Of a stretch of DNA of 64,000 nt, positions 17,397 through 28,544 are shown in pieces; the stretch's first letter is position 1, and each line of letters begins with the position of its first letter. Source of the stretch: Desmodesmus armatus (lineage: Eukaryota; Chlorophyta; Chlorophyceae; Sphaeropleales; Scenedesmaceae); assembly GCA_007449985.2 (NCBI GenBank), contig VIIQ02000180.1:151501-215500 (forward strand), given 5' to 3'. Position numbers and translations under genes: made by a program. The notes under the pieces are model-generated. The model had not been told where the DNA came from and did no database searches. It was given only the letters and a program-made list of their open reading frames with translations.

Positions 17397-19333
17397 GTGT
17401 GGTATGTGCAGCAGCTGTAAAAATAATGAAATTTTGGTTTTGTCCATTTTCTGTGAAAGTGAAGTTTCTGTGGTGTCTGGGTGATCAATGTATTGTTACA
17501 TAATGAAGCCACACCCCAGGACAGCCAACATGGTGTTGCTGCTTAGGGTGCAAAACCTGCCAAAACAAGTGAAAAATGACTTGGCTGTTTTTCCCACAAA
17601 AATCAATCTTGTGATGTAAGCCAGTGCCCCACAGCATTGACCTTGTACACACCATGCCAGGTCCAATCCCCACAGGGAACATAATGTACATGCTTGCACC
17701 CCAGAAGGATTGCGCACTAGGCCAGTCAAGACAAGTTATATCCAGCCAAATGCGGAGACAACACTACCAGCACTAGGCACGCAACACAGCCAAGCAGAAC
17801 AGATGCACTACTACAGTCAGCCACTGGCTGACTGCGGCAGAACAGATGCAGCACACTAGTCCAAAATACATGTGCCGACTGTCACAAGCCGCAAACATGC
17901 AGCCTTGTGCAGGCCACCCCCCCCCCCCCCCAGCCTGGGGGTGCTGAGCACGGCAGCTGTCAAAACATCCCTCCTTTGTCTGCTTTTTTTCAGGGTGCCT
18001 GTTAGTGCCATGTTGGCCTTGTACGGTGGGTTCATCTGGGGCTTCCTTCTCTGGGATGTCGTGCAGCACTCAGCGCCCTCTTAGCGACCACTTGTAGCAA
18101 CCTGATGTCACCCTGCAGCAGCACGCATAGTTGCAACACCATCATGTGAGGGTGCAAGGTATTACATACAGCATATCGATCATACAAAAGCTATTAATGA
18201 TACACTGCACCTGCAGCCAGCTGCTGTGGAGAGCATGTAGTCTGTTACAAGCTGCATAGCGCCTGACACACTTCTTCGCCAAGTTGAATGCTTCAGGCTC
18301 ATGCACATAGCGCCCATGCTTTCACTGCCAACATGCATTATGCCTATGACCTTGGAGCTTTGACCCATCCCTGCCATCCACTTAGCTTCACCCCTGTTTT
18401 GACTGCACTGCACCGCTGCTGTTGCATGGGTGCAAACATCCTTCACTACATCCTGACACTGCCTCACCTTGAGGGAGTTTATCTGTGGCTTGCATCACCC
18501 ACACATAACGGTGCCAACATCATGGCCCCAGTGCTGCATGACCTGCAGCAACAACAGCAGCAACAAGCAATGTTGTGCGAACGCATGCCATGCAGTAGCA
18601 CCGCTGCACAGCCGTCATGTTCGCTGGTTGGCTGCAGCACCCCTGTTGATGACTGTTTGGACCGTCCTAGGCAATATCCCTATCTAGAGCCTGCCACTGA
18701 ACTGCTGCTAATTGGATACTGCGCTGCAACTGCATCAGATAAGGTGTCAGGCAGTCCCAAGAATGGCACCACCCTGTACTCGCCAACAGACACTAGCATG
18801 TCGCTCTCACCTTTCGACAGCCCTGCCACTATGCGCAATCAGCCCGGCAACCAGTAAAAGCAGCCTTGCCCTTGCCCTTCACCATTCCTGAGGCAGCATG
18901 GCAGCAGCACCATGATGTACAGTCAAGTACTATGAGGGCTGCCCTGGCAGCATTATTGGGTAGCTTACATGCAGCTGTACGGTCATCACAAACATGCTGA
19001 ACCACATGCATTTGGCCTGCTATTTGGCCAAAGGGTTGTTTTGCTCAGTGGTGGCATGCATACTGGCCGCAAGCAACCAAACATGGACACGAGCGGAGCA
19101 TGATTATAAGCTGGGAAATGCTGCATTGCACTGCTTGACATGATAGCTGCTTGGGCCAGGGTGCCCTTTGCCAAACAGTATGACCACCCTTTCCAGGAGT
19201 CCTCCCCCCATACAAACACATTGTGCCACTCACCTGCTGCTTTGAGCTAGCAGGCTCTGACCGCCTGCAGGACCCTGCCACTGCATTCAAGTGGAGGCAT
19301 GCCTGCTCTGGTGCTTCGAGTTGCTTGGGCGAA
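17397..19333. repeat. 1.94-kb direct tandem repeat, unit 2
   Basis: This is the second copy. Differences include loss of 12 bases near 19248 and a replaced stretch at 17960-17967 beside the poly-C. The open frame at 18288-18857 remains open, with only a few substitutions relative to the first copy. That conservation is as expected for recent duplication and is not by itself proof of coding. 19334-20358 contains nothing I can assign. Confidence 0.9.
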
Positions 19334-20358
19334 GAGGTGTTCAGCCTGCTCATGACGATGTTGATGAAGCTGCAGAGCAGCTCGTGCTGCTGCTGCTGCT
19401 GACTCCTGCCCTAGTGTCACGTGCTGACACACATCTTCGCATGGAACCTTCCACAGTGCATGCCTGCAGTGTCAGCTACACCTCAGCATACTGCCCCAGC
19501 AGTAAGTACTGAGTACTCAGCAGTAGCTCTGACATCTCAGCCGCGTGTGCCTTACCACGTGACAAACGAAGTATATCTTCATCAAACTGAAACCGTCTAT
19601 GTTAAGCGAAGCTGGTCTCCTGACAGCTGCACCGGGAAAAAGCACTGTCATCGAATCGTTTTGGGGGGCACAGCGCAGACGGCCAGATACGGACTGTTGC
19701 CTTGGACAGACGTGTTCTTTTGTTATTTGGTGTGAGGAAAGGACGCCCAGCACCGAGTTCGGGAGACAGGGTAGCATATCAATCGGCTTACCGCCTATAC
19801 CATCCGCCTGACCCCCACCACGCCTCAAACGGCCTGTCTAGCCACGCAGCATCAATACTTGTTTTGTTATAAGTTCATATCTGCGTCCGACAGGCCCGAA
19901 CGCTGTCTCCACAACACGGGCATCTGCACCAGTTGTGCACCTTTGCAGCAAGTTTGCTCCCATTATCACTATGGCACCCCCCCTGTCTGAGGGCAGAATT
20001 GCAGGAATTAGGGAACGTAGATTAGATCAGTGCAGGAACCTAGAATCCGGCCAAAATTGCCATTTCTTTTTAGTGAAACGCGTGGTGTGGAATGTGAGGA
20101 ATATCAGCCTGCTGCTAGCATTCTTTATCACACCTGCCACTCAGTGACATATGTCGACTGCACACAGCGTAAAATACTCCATTTTTACTCAAAACATATC
20201 AGTATGCCAGATGGCAGGCACGGCGGGCATGTTGGCGGGTGACTTCTGTACTTCGCGCCTCGAGTGCACAGTAGTGCGTTTGGCAGCATGCAGTCGAAAA
20301 TAGGGACGTCAAACGTCATCTCAACTCAGAAAACCACAAAATATAGCACAAGGCGCCC

Positions 20359-23132
20359 ATGACACTCATGTACAGCAAAGGAAGGGTGTCCTTGAGAGGG
20401 TTGCTGGTCTTGTCCTCTGTGCTGGCTGCTGGAATCTTGCTGCTTCTACATCAACATGTTCAGGTGGGACTGATTCAAGGGAAACGATGCTGCGCACCTG
20501 CCTGTGAAGCGACCAGCTGCAGACTGAAGCAGTCACTGATGCCTGTGAGCAGCTGCATGAACCACACTACATTCCAGCCCTCCAAGCATCAGGCTGCAGG
20601 ATCCCCAGTAACTCTTGCTAACGTGCTTTTTGGAGGCTTATGAAGGCCGCACCACCAGCTGTGCATGCATGGGGCATGCTCACCAAAAAGCCTGACAATA
20701 CTCATGATGCAACAGTACTGCAGCCGGCAGCACGTGTACATGATTACACATCAGTCACGCCGAATGTTGCAGGACCCTCTGGTTGTACATCTGCAATGCA
20801 ACAGGAGCACCACTCAAAACATTTACGCTGCTGCGATTCCTCTTCAGGATCCATATACCAAGCAAACCCCACGCACCCTGTGGCCTGGCTCCAAAGGCCT
20901 CCATGGCATATCAGCCGCACACCAAAGCTGCTGGCAGTGCATCCAACCAGAGTGGAGGAAACACTTCATCTTTGCAAACTCGACTAAGGGGCACCTTGAT
21001 GCCTGCCCAGACAGCAGCAGCTGGCCTCCTGGCCTGTGGACAGCACCAAGCACCAGATCAGGGGTCGATAGCGCAGCTGCAGTTGCTGCTGTCAGTTGGT
21101 CCCCGCCTGTTGGCATGCCTCACCAACGCCCAGCTGTGCCTGGTGAGCCTGCTGTGCTTCCTGCAACGTTGATGGCACAGCAAGCAATATGGCGCAACCA
21201 GCACCCCGCAGACTGCAGCAAGGCAAAGTTTGTGGTGTATGAAGCCATACCCAGGTGAGTCCATGAGCTCTTGAGTTTCATAGCTACAGGTGTAACTTTG
21301 ATTTGAATTGATTGATTTGAGTGTGTGGGAAGCATCACTCAGTGCCAAGCACAAAGCCTGCTGTTGGAATGTCCTGGCTTGTTTGATGTGATTTGAGACC
21401 ACTCAGTGTAGGGTCCCTCCAGCAGGCAGCCACCTCTAGCAGTTAGCTTGGGTTCTCTGTCACCTTCAGCAGCGCAGTTGCTCTAGTATGTACGCCAGCC
21501 TTACACCAGTGGTGGCCGCACAGTAGCAGGGACGTTGAGCTGGGGAGGACCCTCTGCCAGCTCAATGGTGATAAGGGAACTCTGTACATTGGTCCTACTC
21601 ATGTATTACATGTTCATCAGTATGTGCACAGGTTCAAACAGTGCAGCACACAGCACGCATTACCCAAGAGTTGGTCCCCCGCCGCTCTTTGCTGCACTGC
21701 ATGGCATGCCATTTTCACAATGCATACCTTCTAGCACCGTCTTACTGTTAACAAATGCACACCTTTCCGGATGCTGTCTGCTTGCAGTGGTTTTGGCTCC
21801 GTGCTGCATGCACAAGGTGCTGCACTGTCAGCAGCCATGGAAACCGGCCGCGTTTTTCTGGAGGCTCCTGGAAACGACTTTGCAGCCACCTCATACTGTG
21901 GCAGCAACACAACCCTGGACACATGCTACTTCCTGCCCCTCAGCAACTGTAGCCTGGAGGAGGCAGGGGTGACCACCAAAGAGCTCAATACAGCACCAGT
22001 GCTAGCCCTTGCAGACTTGACGCGCTATGCTGCATCCGACCCTGCATCACCTCGGGTTGTACTCATGAGTATAGAGCAAACAGCTACGGTGCGTACTTTC
22101 ACGCCGTTGCAGTTCAGTCAGGCTCTGGACGCAGCCGGGCTACCCACAAGCCGGAGGTATTGGTGGTGGCGGGCACAAGCTGTTGCTTTCATTGTCAGGC
22201 CGAACGTGCGCACACAGCGTGAGATTGTCCAACGCAAGGAGCAGAAGCTGAGGGGCATGCCGCTGCAAACCGGCTGCATCAGCATGTTTGTGCGCCATGG
22301 TGACAAAGTGGTGGAAGCGAAGGTCTGGGACGATGCTGCATATGAGGCAGCCGCACAGCAGCTGCGCGAGATCGACAGCAGCCTCACCCGCCAGCTCTTC
22401 CTAGCTACTGATGATCCAGCCAGCATCACCTACTTCAACTCGACAGCCCGCAATTTGCACACCACGGTGTTGGAAATGAAGCTGAGGTGAGTGCATGCTG
22501 GGTGGTGCTGACTTGGACATGGAGACACACCAGGGTTTTGTTGAGTTGCACAGCATGACCAGTCATCATCACTGCTCTAGGAGAGCCTCCACTGGCAGCC
22601 TGGGGCGTACCTCTACGGGGTCGACATGCCCAGGGATATAGGAAATAACATCACCGAGGCAGCGGGATGCAGCAGCACGACTGCTGGTGGAACTAGTTTG
22701 CCATGGCCATGTGGCGCACAATCAGTGCTGCCATAAGGCAATGGCAACAGGGTACCCTGTTTGCATGTGTTGCTGTAAATTTACAGCTGTACTAGCAATG
22801 CACTGTGTATGACTGGTGTGTGATGCAGCGTCCCACCTTTGCCCCTGTCTTTGCATGTGTGCAGGCCTGATCCGACCAAGCCGCTGAACAAGTGGGGTGA
22901 CATGAAGGGGTTGGACTTGGGTTCATCCAGTGAGGAAACGCTGGACTTCCTAACCACCCTGGATCTTTCATTGTCTTGCGATGGATTCGTGGCTTCCTTT
23001 CTCTCAAACTGGGCTCGGTTGATACAGGAGCTGAGGTCCACTGTGCGTTGCAAAGCACACAGGGTGTTCCTGGATGTTGGCACTGAGCTGATGCATGACC
23101 CAGCTGTTGGGGGGTTGGATCTCAACTGGTGA
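20359..23132 (+). CDS. FUT8/GT23-like fucosyltransferase, 5' exons uncertain
   Basis: Phase-consistent exons are one ending at 21254, then 21788-22486 and 22865-23132 (stop TGA). Motifs run in the order of alpha-1,6-fucosyltransferases: IWRNQHPADCSKAKFVVYE, SGFGSVLHAQGAALSAAME (spanning the first junction), MFVRHGDKVVEAKVW (HxRxGDK donor-site loop), LFLATDDPASITYF, and CDGFVASFLSNWARLIQEL near the end. FUT8 relatives add fucose to the N-glycan core in the Golgi; the true acceptor here is unknown. A likely first exon, 20359-20463, encodes a short cytosolic tail and a membrane anchor (LRGLLVLSSVLAAGILLLL) and ends at a GTGGGA donor. The start of the following exon is not resolved: a TGA at 20641 must be spliced out, and an acceptor at 20715 would fit. 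The stop codon lies inside a retroelement target-site duplication. Confidence 0.75.
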
Positions 23133-23139
23133 GGGCGTG

Positions 23140-23254
23140 GTGGCGGGTTCTCTCCTTTCCGTGCTGTCTGTTCCCGTCCTTGTGGGTCCTGCAAAGGACT
23201 TTGCTGGGTGTCGTTGCAGCGTAGCTGCGTGTGTGGCCCCTTCTTCTTCTTCTT
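23140..23254 (+). mobile_element. 115-bp TTC-tailed retroelement at the GT23-like stop codon, 14-bp TSD
   Basis: CTGGTGAGGGCGTG is duplicated perfectly at 23126-23139 and 23255-23268, and the first copy contains the gene's TGA stop. The insert is the 3' end of the 1-kb family, including CTCTCCTTTCCGTGCTG and GTTGCAGCGTAGCTGCGTG plus a (TTC)n tail. The coding frame is intact, so the insertion only changed the 3' untranslated region. Confidence 0.9.
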
Positions 23255-23439
23255 CTGGTGAGGGCGTGCGTGTGTATGACACCATGGCAACCCCCCTGGG
23301 TGCAACCTGCTATTGTCAGTAATGCACTGCACTTCTGTAGCACTGCCGGGCATTCTTCTCCAAAGGTGCCCATCGCTTGCATTTGCTGACCTGCTGTATA
23401 TCTAGCAGACTCCCACTGTTCGTCCGTATGAGTAAACAT

Positions 23440-24140
23440 GTTTGGCCACGGTAGCCCATGGTGGGGACCAAGGTGGGCACTTATGACGGCCCTTGTTCAA
23501 GGCCTGAAGAAGCCCTTACCCCATACCAGACCTGGTCACGCTGTTATCTGGCCTACCATTTCGGCAATTTTTGTGTACAAAGTTGAAGTGGGGTACAGTG
23601 GACCCTCAGGCGGGCAGATCCACGAGCCAGCAATTGCAGGGCATGCCTGCACAAATGCTTCGCCTTGAATGTGTGATTGCGTGCTTGTCAGCACTGATTC
23701 TCTTTGACTCAGAGTCCGGGCCATGACCCCATGATGGCTTTCACAATCGGCCTTGAGGGTCTGTAAGCAACTGTGACAAGTAGTGTATGTGGCGGGTGCA
23801 TTTGTTGTCAAGATATGAATCTGTGTAGCCTTCAGTGTCTTGTCGACCATGAAAATTTGGTCGCCACCTAAGGCAGCCAAGCCAGGGTTTTTGTTGCTGT
23901 GTGAACGGCACTGCTGCCGGGATAGGCAACGCTGTTGGCAACAGTTGAAAGACGCTATGTGTACACCATGTGGGAGTTGCATGGACGCTTAGGTCCTGGG
24001 CTGCTGGTGTTTGTCAGACTTGCTGAGGAAGAGAGTTGTTGGGTCATGCTGTTGAGATTTGAGCCACACCATTTGCCTGCTGCAGCTGCACCAATTGTCA
24101 CATGCATGTGTGCAGTTGCTGAGGCTACTCATTATTGATA
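23440..24140 (+). pseudogene. Old dispersed repeat with coding-like remnants, copy 2
   Basis: This is the partner of 9650-10870 (which is on the other strand). Colinear blocks are at 23457-23560 and 23964-24080. No intact frame or known domain is present. Confidence 0.55.
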
Positions 24141-24409
24141 AGTCTGACGCAGATAGTGTGAAAGGTTGCCGACATGTGGCATTGCCAGCAACTATGATTT
24201 GGGCCACGATGGAGTGTGTTGATTCATGTGCTTTACAGGGTTTGCCCACCGTTGGCTAGATTAGGGGTGGCAGCTCAACCCAGCTGCACAAAGTTGCAGG
24301 TCAGCTCAACTGCTGCCCTGAATCTGTTTGACCGTTGCACGCAGTGGGTACCATGTGAACGCCCCCTCCAGGAGCGCCAACTCACCCACCGCTGCGCCCC
24401 TGGGCTGTT

Positions 24410-24499
24410 TTTGAAGAAGAAGGGGTTACACGGGCGGCTCAAGCAGCTACGTTGCAACGACACCCAGCATCGGAAGGGAACCAGGGATCCTTTGCAGGA
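24410..24499 (-). mobile_element. 90-bp TTC-tailed retroelement, 12-bp TSD
   Basis: On the plus strand it begins with the complement of the tail (GAAGAAGAAGGGGTTACACG) and ends at GCAGGA. CCCTGGGCTGTT is repeated exactly at 24398-24409 and 24500-24511. In 24512-25639 I see a possible short exon (24948-25010, reading YDRYIVDAAANSAAVEIAAD) and a CAG run at 25247-25290, but no identifiable gene. Confidence 0.88.
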
Positions 24500-25909
24500 C
24501 CCTGGGCTGTTGGTCACAAACCCTCATGATTGCCATGCAGGCCAAACTGACACTAGTGGTGTCTTTGTGGCACACTGCATTGCATGGGTGGGTGCCCACG
24601 CGTGAATACTGTTTGCGATGTGCACTAGCTAGTGTGCATTGGTACATCGGCTTTGCCACTTGCCCCGCGTGTAGTCACCACCCGGTGCATTAGTAATGTT
24701 GCATGATGTTGTCATTCTTTGTAAACGGCAACAAGGGAAACAGTGGCACGTGCACAGATGGTTCCAGCCAGGGCAGTCATGGGTTGTTTTGGGGTTTAGG
24801 GTTGTTGTGGTCACAGGTCCAGGAGCTGTGCTGGGATTGCAGGAAGAAGAAGAAGTGAACCGCCGGAAAGAAAACCCTGGGATTGTAGGGTTGAAGGACC
24901 AGTCCTGAAAGGTTCCCCTTGCAGTGTAACACTCCTGTTTACAGTACGACAGATACATTGTTGATGCTGCTGCCAACAGTGCTGCTGTTGAGATAGCCGC
25001 AGACCTGTTGGATGCAGGTGCAAGTGTGCATTCACTTAGGCTTACACGCATCCGCACTTGCATACAAGCCAATTGCGGGCCTGCTGCAGCAAATGGTCCC
25101 ACGTCACCGCCGCACCACTGGACACACAACGTGAGACACACCATACAGTTTCAGTGCTGCTCGCTACTGCTTCTGGTCTTCACTGATACAGTTACAGGCA
25201 CGGGCGTACACACCATACAACCTCTTGGGAAGGCCCTGGCCCCTGGCAGCAGCAGCAGCAGTGACAGCAGCAGCAGCAGCAGCAGCAGCAGGCGATGAAG
25301 TCATTGAAACCATACACAGGATCAGCACATACCATCTGTGGTACTCATGCCATACCAGGGGCGTCTCTCAATTTCATTGGCGTCTCTCAGGGCCCTCGCA
25401 GTGGATGCGGCACATACGTACTTGAGGAGAAAAGGCAGCAACACTCTATGATGCTCCATGCACTTGTCTACCTTCGGCGCATCAGCCACTTCCCCAAGCT
25501 CGAGCTTGGGCCCCTCATGCTCACATCAGGGCAGTGATATCCCTTCAGCCTGATCAGAGTGCACAGCATGTAGTGATACCAACTGTCTTTTGAACTGCTG
25601 GAGGGTTGTCAGAGGGCCACCAGCTGGGCTGCAGCAGATGCCCTACACTGGCCCAAGCTGTGCACGAAGAAAGGAGGGTGACGCTGGAGCTTGATCCAGG
25701 AACAGCTTCCACATGCGCTGAATGGTGTCAGGCGGAAAGATCTGACACGAGAATCCAGGGAGACAAACAGGAACTCAAGTTGTTCCGATGAGTTGCTTCC
25801 CCGTCGCCGCCTTCGACCTATGTTGCCTGAACAAAGAAGATATAAATGGACGCCATTCATGACGCTGATATGCAGTCTACGCCACAAAAACGCACTTTGA
25901 GATTTTGGC

Positions 25910-26735
25910 GGTCAGTCAGTCAGTGTTCGTTACAAAGAGGCCTCAAGGACCCAGCCAACCCGATGCAAGCCCCGGGACCCAATCCATGTCCCGCCCTTGT
26001 AACTCAAGGCGCCACCAATCCTACTCAAGACAGCCCAACCACCTGTGGCACACAAGCTGTGTTAGCATGAAACACGCACAAGGCATAAAGCGAACGGATG
26101 CGCGGCCAAGAACGCACATGCACATGCTGACGCAGACAAGCAGGCAGTGAAAGAGCTGACATGGCAATGCAAGCATGACTAGCTGACCCAACCCAAGCTG
26201 GCACATGCATCACTGCCCCCGCCCCGTCGGCGGTCAGTCAGTCAGTCAGTGTTCGTTACAAAGAGGCACTCACTCACTCACTCATTGTTCGTTACATTGA
26301 GATCCCCGAAAGACCCAGCCCACACCATGTAAGCTCAGGGACCCAAACCATGAGGCAGTCAGTCAGTGTTCGTTACAAAGAGGCCTCAAGGACCCAGCCA
26401 ACCCGATGCAAGCCCCGGGACCCAATCCATGTCCCGCCCTTGTAACTCAAGGCGCCACCAATCCTACTCAAGACAGCCCAACCACCGAGGCGGTCAGTCA
26501 GTCAGTGTTCGTTACAAAGAGGCCTCAAGGACCCAGCCAACCCGATGCAAGCCCCGGGACCCAATCCATGTCCCCAGTCCATGTCACCGAGGCACTCACT
26601 CACTCATTGTTCGTTACATTGAGATCCCCGAAAGACCCAGCCCACACCATGTAAGCTCAGGGACCCAAACCATGTCCCTCCAATGCAACTTAAGGCGCCA
26701 CCTCCTTCTCAAGAGCAGCGAACCACCTGCAACAC
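25910..26735. repeat. P/Q satellite array (GTTCGTTACA units)
   Basis: Two related units of about 140 bases alternate. P contains GTTCGTTACAAAGAGGCC and CGATGCAAGCCCCGGGACCC. Q contains GTTCGTTACATTGAGATCCC and TGTAAGCTCAGGGACCC. Copies start near 25912 (P), 26270 (Q), 26354 (P), 26492 (P) and 26593 (Q), separated by (CAGT)n or (ACTC)n. The sequence 3' of the first P and the last Q is also related (GGCATAAAGCG...GCGCGGCCA). Confidence 0.85.
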
Positions 26736-27795
26736 ACAAGGTTAGGCAACATGCAAACATGTACAAGGCATAAAGCGTCTGAATGCGCGGCCATTGAAGC
26801 ACATGGGGCCTGCAGAGCAGCCAAGCATGCAGTGACACGCTGTCCCAACAAGCGAACAACCATGGCAAGCAAGGCACCTGCTCCCGGTGCTGCTGCTGGG
26901 GGAATGAATGAAGGTGTTACACGGGTTTCTCAAGCAACTACGTTGCAACTGAACCCAGCCACGGATGGACACAACCAGCACGGAAGGGGGCCGTTCGGAC
27001 AAACCCCACCATCAAAAGCTTGTCACGCACACTCAGTGTGCTTCCAGATTGCGAACACAGAGATATAATACACTGGAAGGACTGAATGGCGCCAACGGCA
27101 CTGCTTCTCGCACCTGCAGGGTTGCGACAAGAAAGGGCGGACGGAACAGAAAACAGCGAACACACAGCTGCGAGCCACAAAACACTCCCACATGTTGCAG
27201 TGGGCGCACGTGGGGCAACTTCACCGACACCACCAGTCGCTGCACTGTTCACAAGCCAGCAGGATAGAAGTCACACAGCAGCCAGCAACTCACATGTCAC
27301 CACATGCAGAAGCTCAATGCCTAACTACCCGCAAACCGTTGCCTCCTGACAGCACCACATGCCATGCAATGAAAGGCTGCTGTGTGAGCGCAAGCCCCTG
27401 CGCCCGCTTAGGGATGATTGCAGAAACCGCAAAGTCAGCCAAGACGCGCCAAAACTCCCCAACAGCAGCACGCCCTGCAATGCGCTCTACCGTCAGCAGA
27501 GGCAACGCAGGACCTGCTGGGGGAATGAATGAAGGGGGAACAGAAAAGTTCAAAACACGAGCGTGGGAACCAGCACGTGGCACAGACGCCCGCACTGGCC
27601 GAACCACTGCAACTGTGCACTGACCAGGCAGGCTGCTCCACACTGCTGCTGTTGATGCTGCCAAGCCTTCCTCCAGCTCCAGCACCAGTTCCAGCGCTGC
27701 AAAAACCGAGGCAGACTGCTAAACCCTGACTGACAACACAGGCACATATAGGGCATTTTCGGCCCTGCGCACATCCGACCCTTGAAAGCACTCTC

Positions 27796-27869
27796 GGCCG
27801 CGTAGTTCAATTGGATAGAACGCTGGTCTACGGAACCAGAGGCTGGAGGTTCGAGCCCTCCCGTGGTCA
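27796..27869 (+). tRNA. tRNA-Arg (anticodon ACG), copy 2
   Basis: All 74 bases match the first copy. The 5' flank CATCCGACCCTTGAAAGCAC with a TATAGGG box ~55 bases upstream, and the 3' flank CATTGCGTATTGCTGCTG, are shared with copy 3. It sits in block Z of the palindrome's left arm. It is probably functional, since internal promoter boxes are intact. Confidence 0.95.
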
Positions 27870-28544
27870 TTGCGTATTGCTGCTGCTGCTGCTGTTGATC
27901 TGCATAGCTCCTGCGACTGGCTGCTGCTGCTGCTTGTCTTTGTTTGTGGGGCGGGGAAAATGGGGAGGGGGGGGGGGGGGCAGCCGTGCATGGTGGCAAC
28001 ACAAACACCGCCACAGATATCAGGCCCCCTACGGCAGGCCTCCCTCTGACACACCAACGCAGGGGGACAGGGGCAGCGGGGCTTCTTGCACACGGCAGCT
28101 TGGGGGTTGAGCAAGTGGCACACCTTCTAAGGGGTGGGGGGGGGGCTATCTTGTCGACAGCATCAAAGATTGGATTAGTAGGGGATCAGCTCACCCTCAT
28201 GGGAAGGGGGGGGGGGGAGGCTATGCATTTATGAACCTAGCGTACATGCAAAAAATGTGATGTCATCAAGGGTAGCCAAGGGGTAGCTGAAGACTTGTGA
28301 CAAGACTATGAGCACAGCTGAACGAATGATGTGTCGCAATGTGCAGTTTTGTGTTGATGCCTTGCACTGGCCCAACGCAAGCAGCACCACTGTCCCGCCC
28401 CCTTGCTTTGCTGGGAAGGAGGGGGGGGGGGGGGGGGGGAGGGAGCACCCCCCCCCGGGTGACACACAAGCATCAGCAGCAGACAGCAGGTCCACCCCAT
28501 GTTGGGGAAACACGCCGGCCGTTGCCAACAGCAGCAGCAGCAGC

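Larger units (their letters stand above)
25640..27880. repeat. Left arm of a mirrored palindrome (blocks X-Y-Z, interrupted)
   Basis: Block X (about 25640-25905), block Y (26905-27212) and block Z (27716-27880, with a tRNA) recur as reverse complements in the order Z-Y-X at 28545-29280. The left arm has ~1 kb of satellite between X and Y and ~0.5 kb of unmatched sequence between Y and Z. Both junctions are contiguous in the right arm. Confidence 0.88.

Noticed and set aside
15453..19333. The two 1.94-kb repeats as LTRs of a retrotransposon
   Set aside because: The copies are directly adjacent with no internal region, and no TG...CA ends or primer-binding site are seen.
25246..25293. CAG run at 25247-25290 as part of a coding exon
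   Set aside because: No conserved sequence flanks it in any frame; kept only as simple sequence.
26220..26680. P/Q satellite as a CRISPR-like array
   Set aside because: Units are ~140 bases and tandem, without regular unique spacers, in eukaryotic nuclear DNA.
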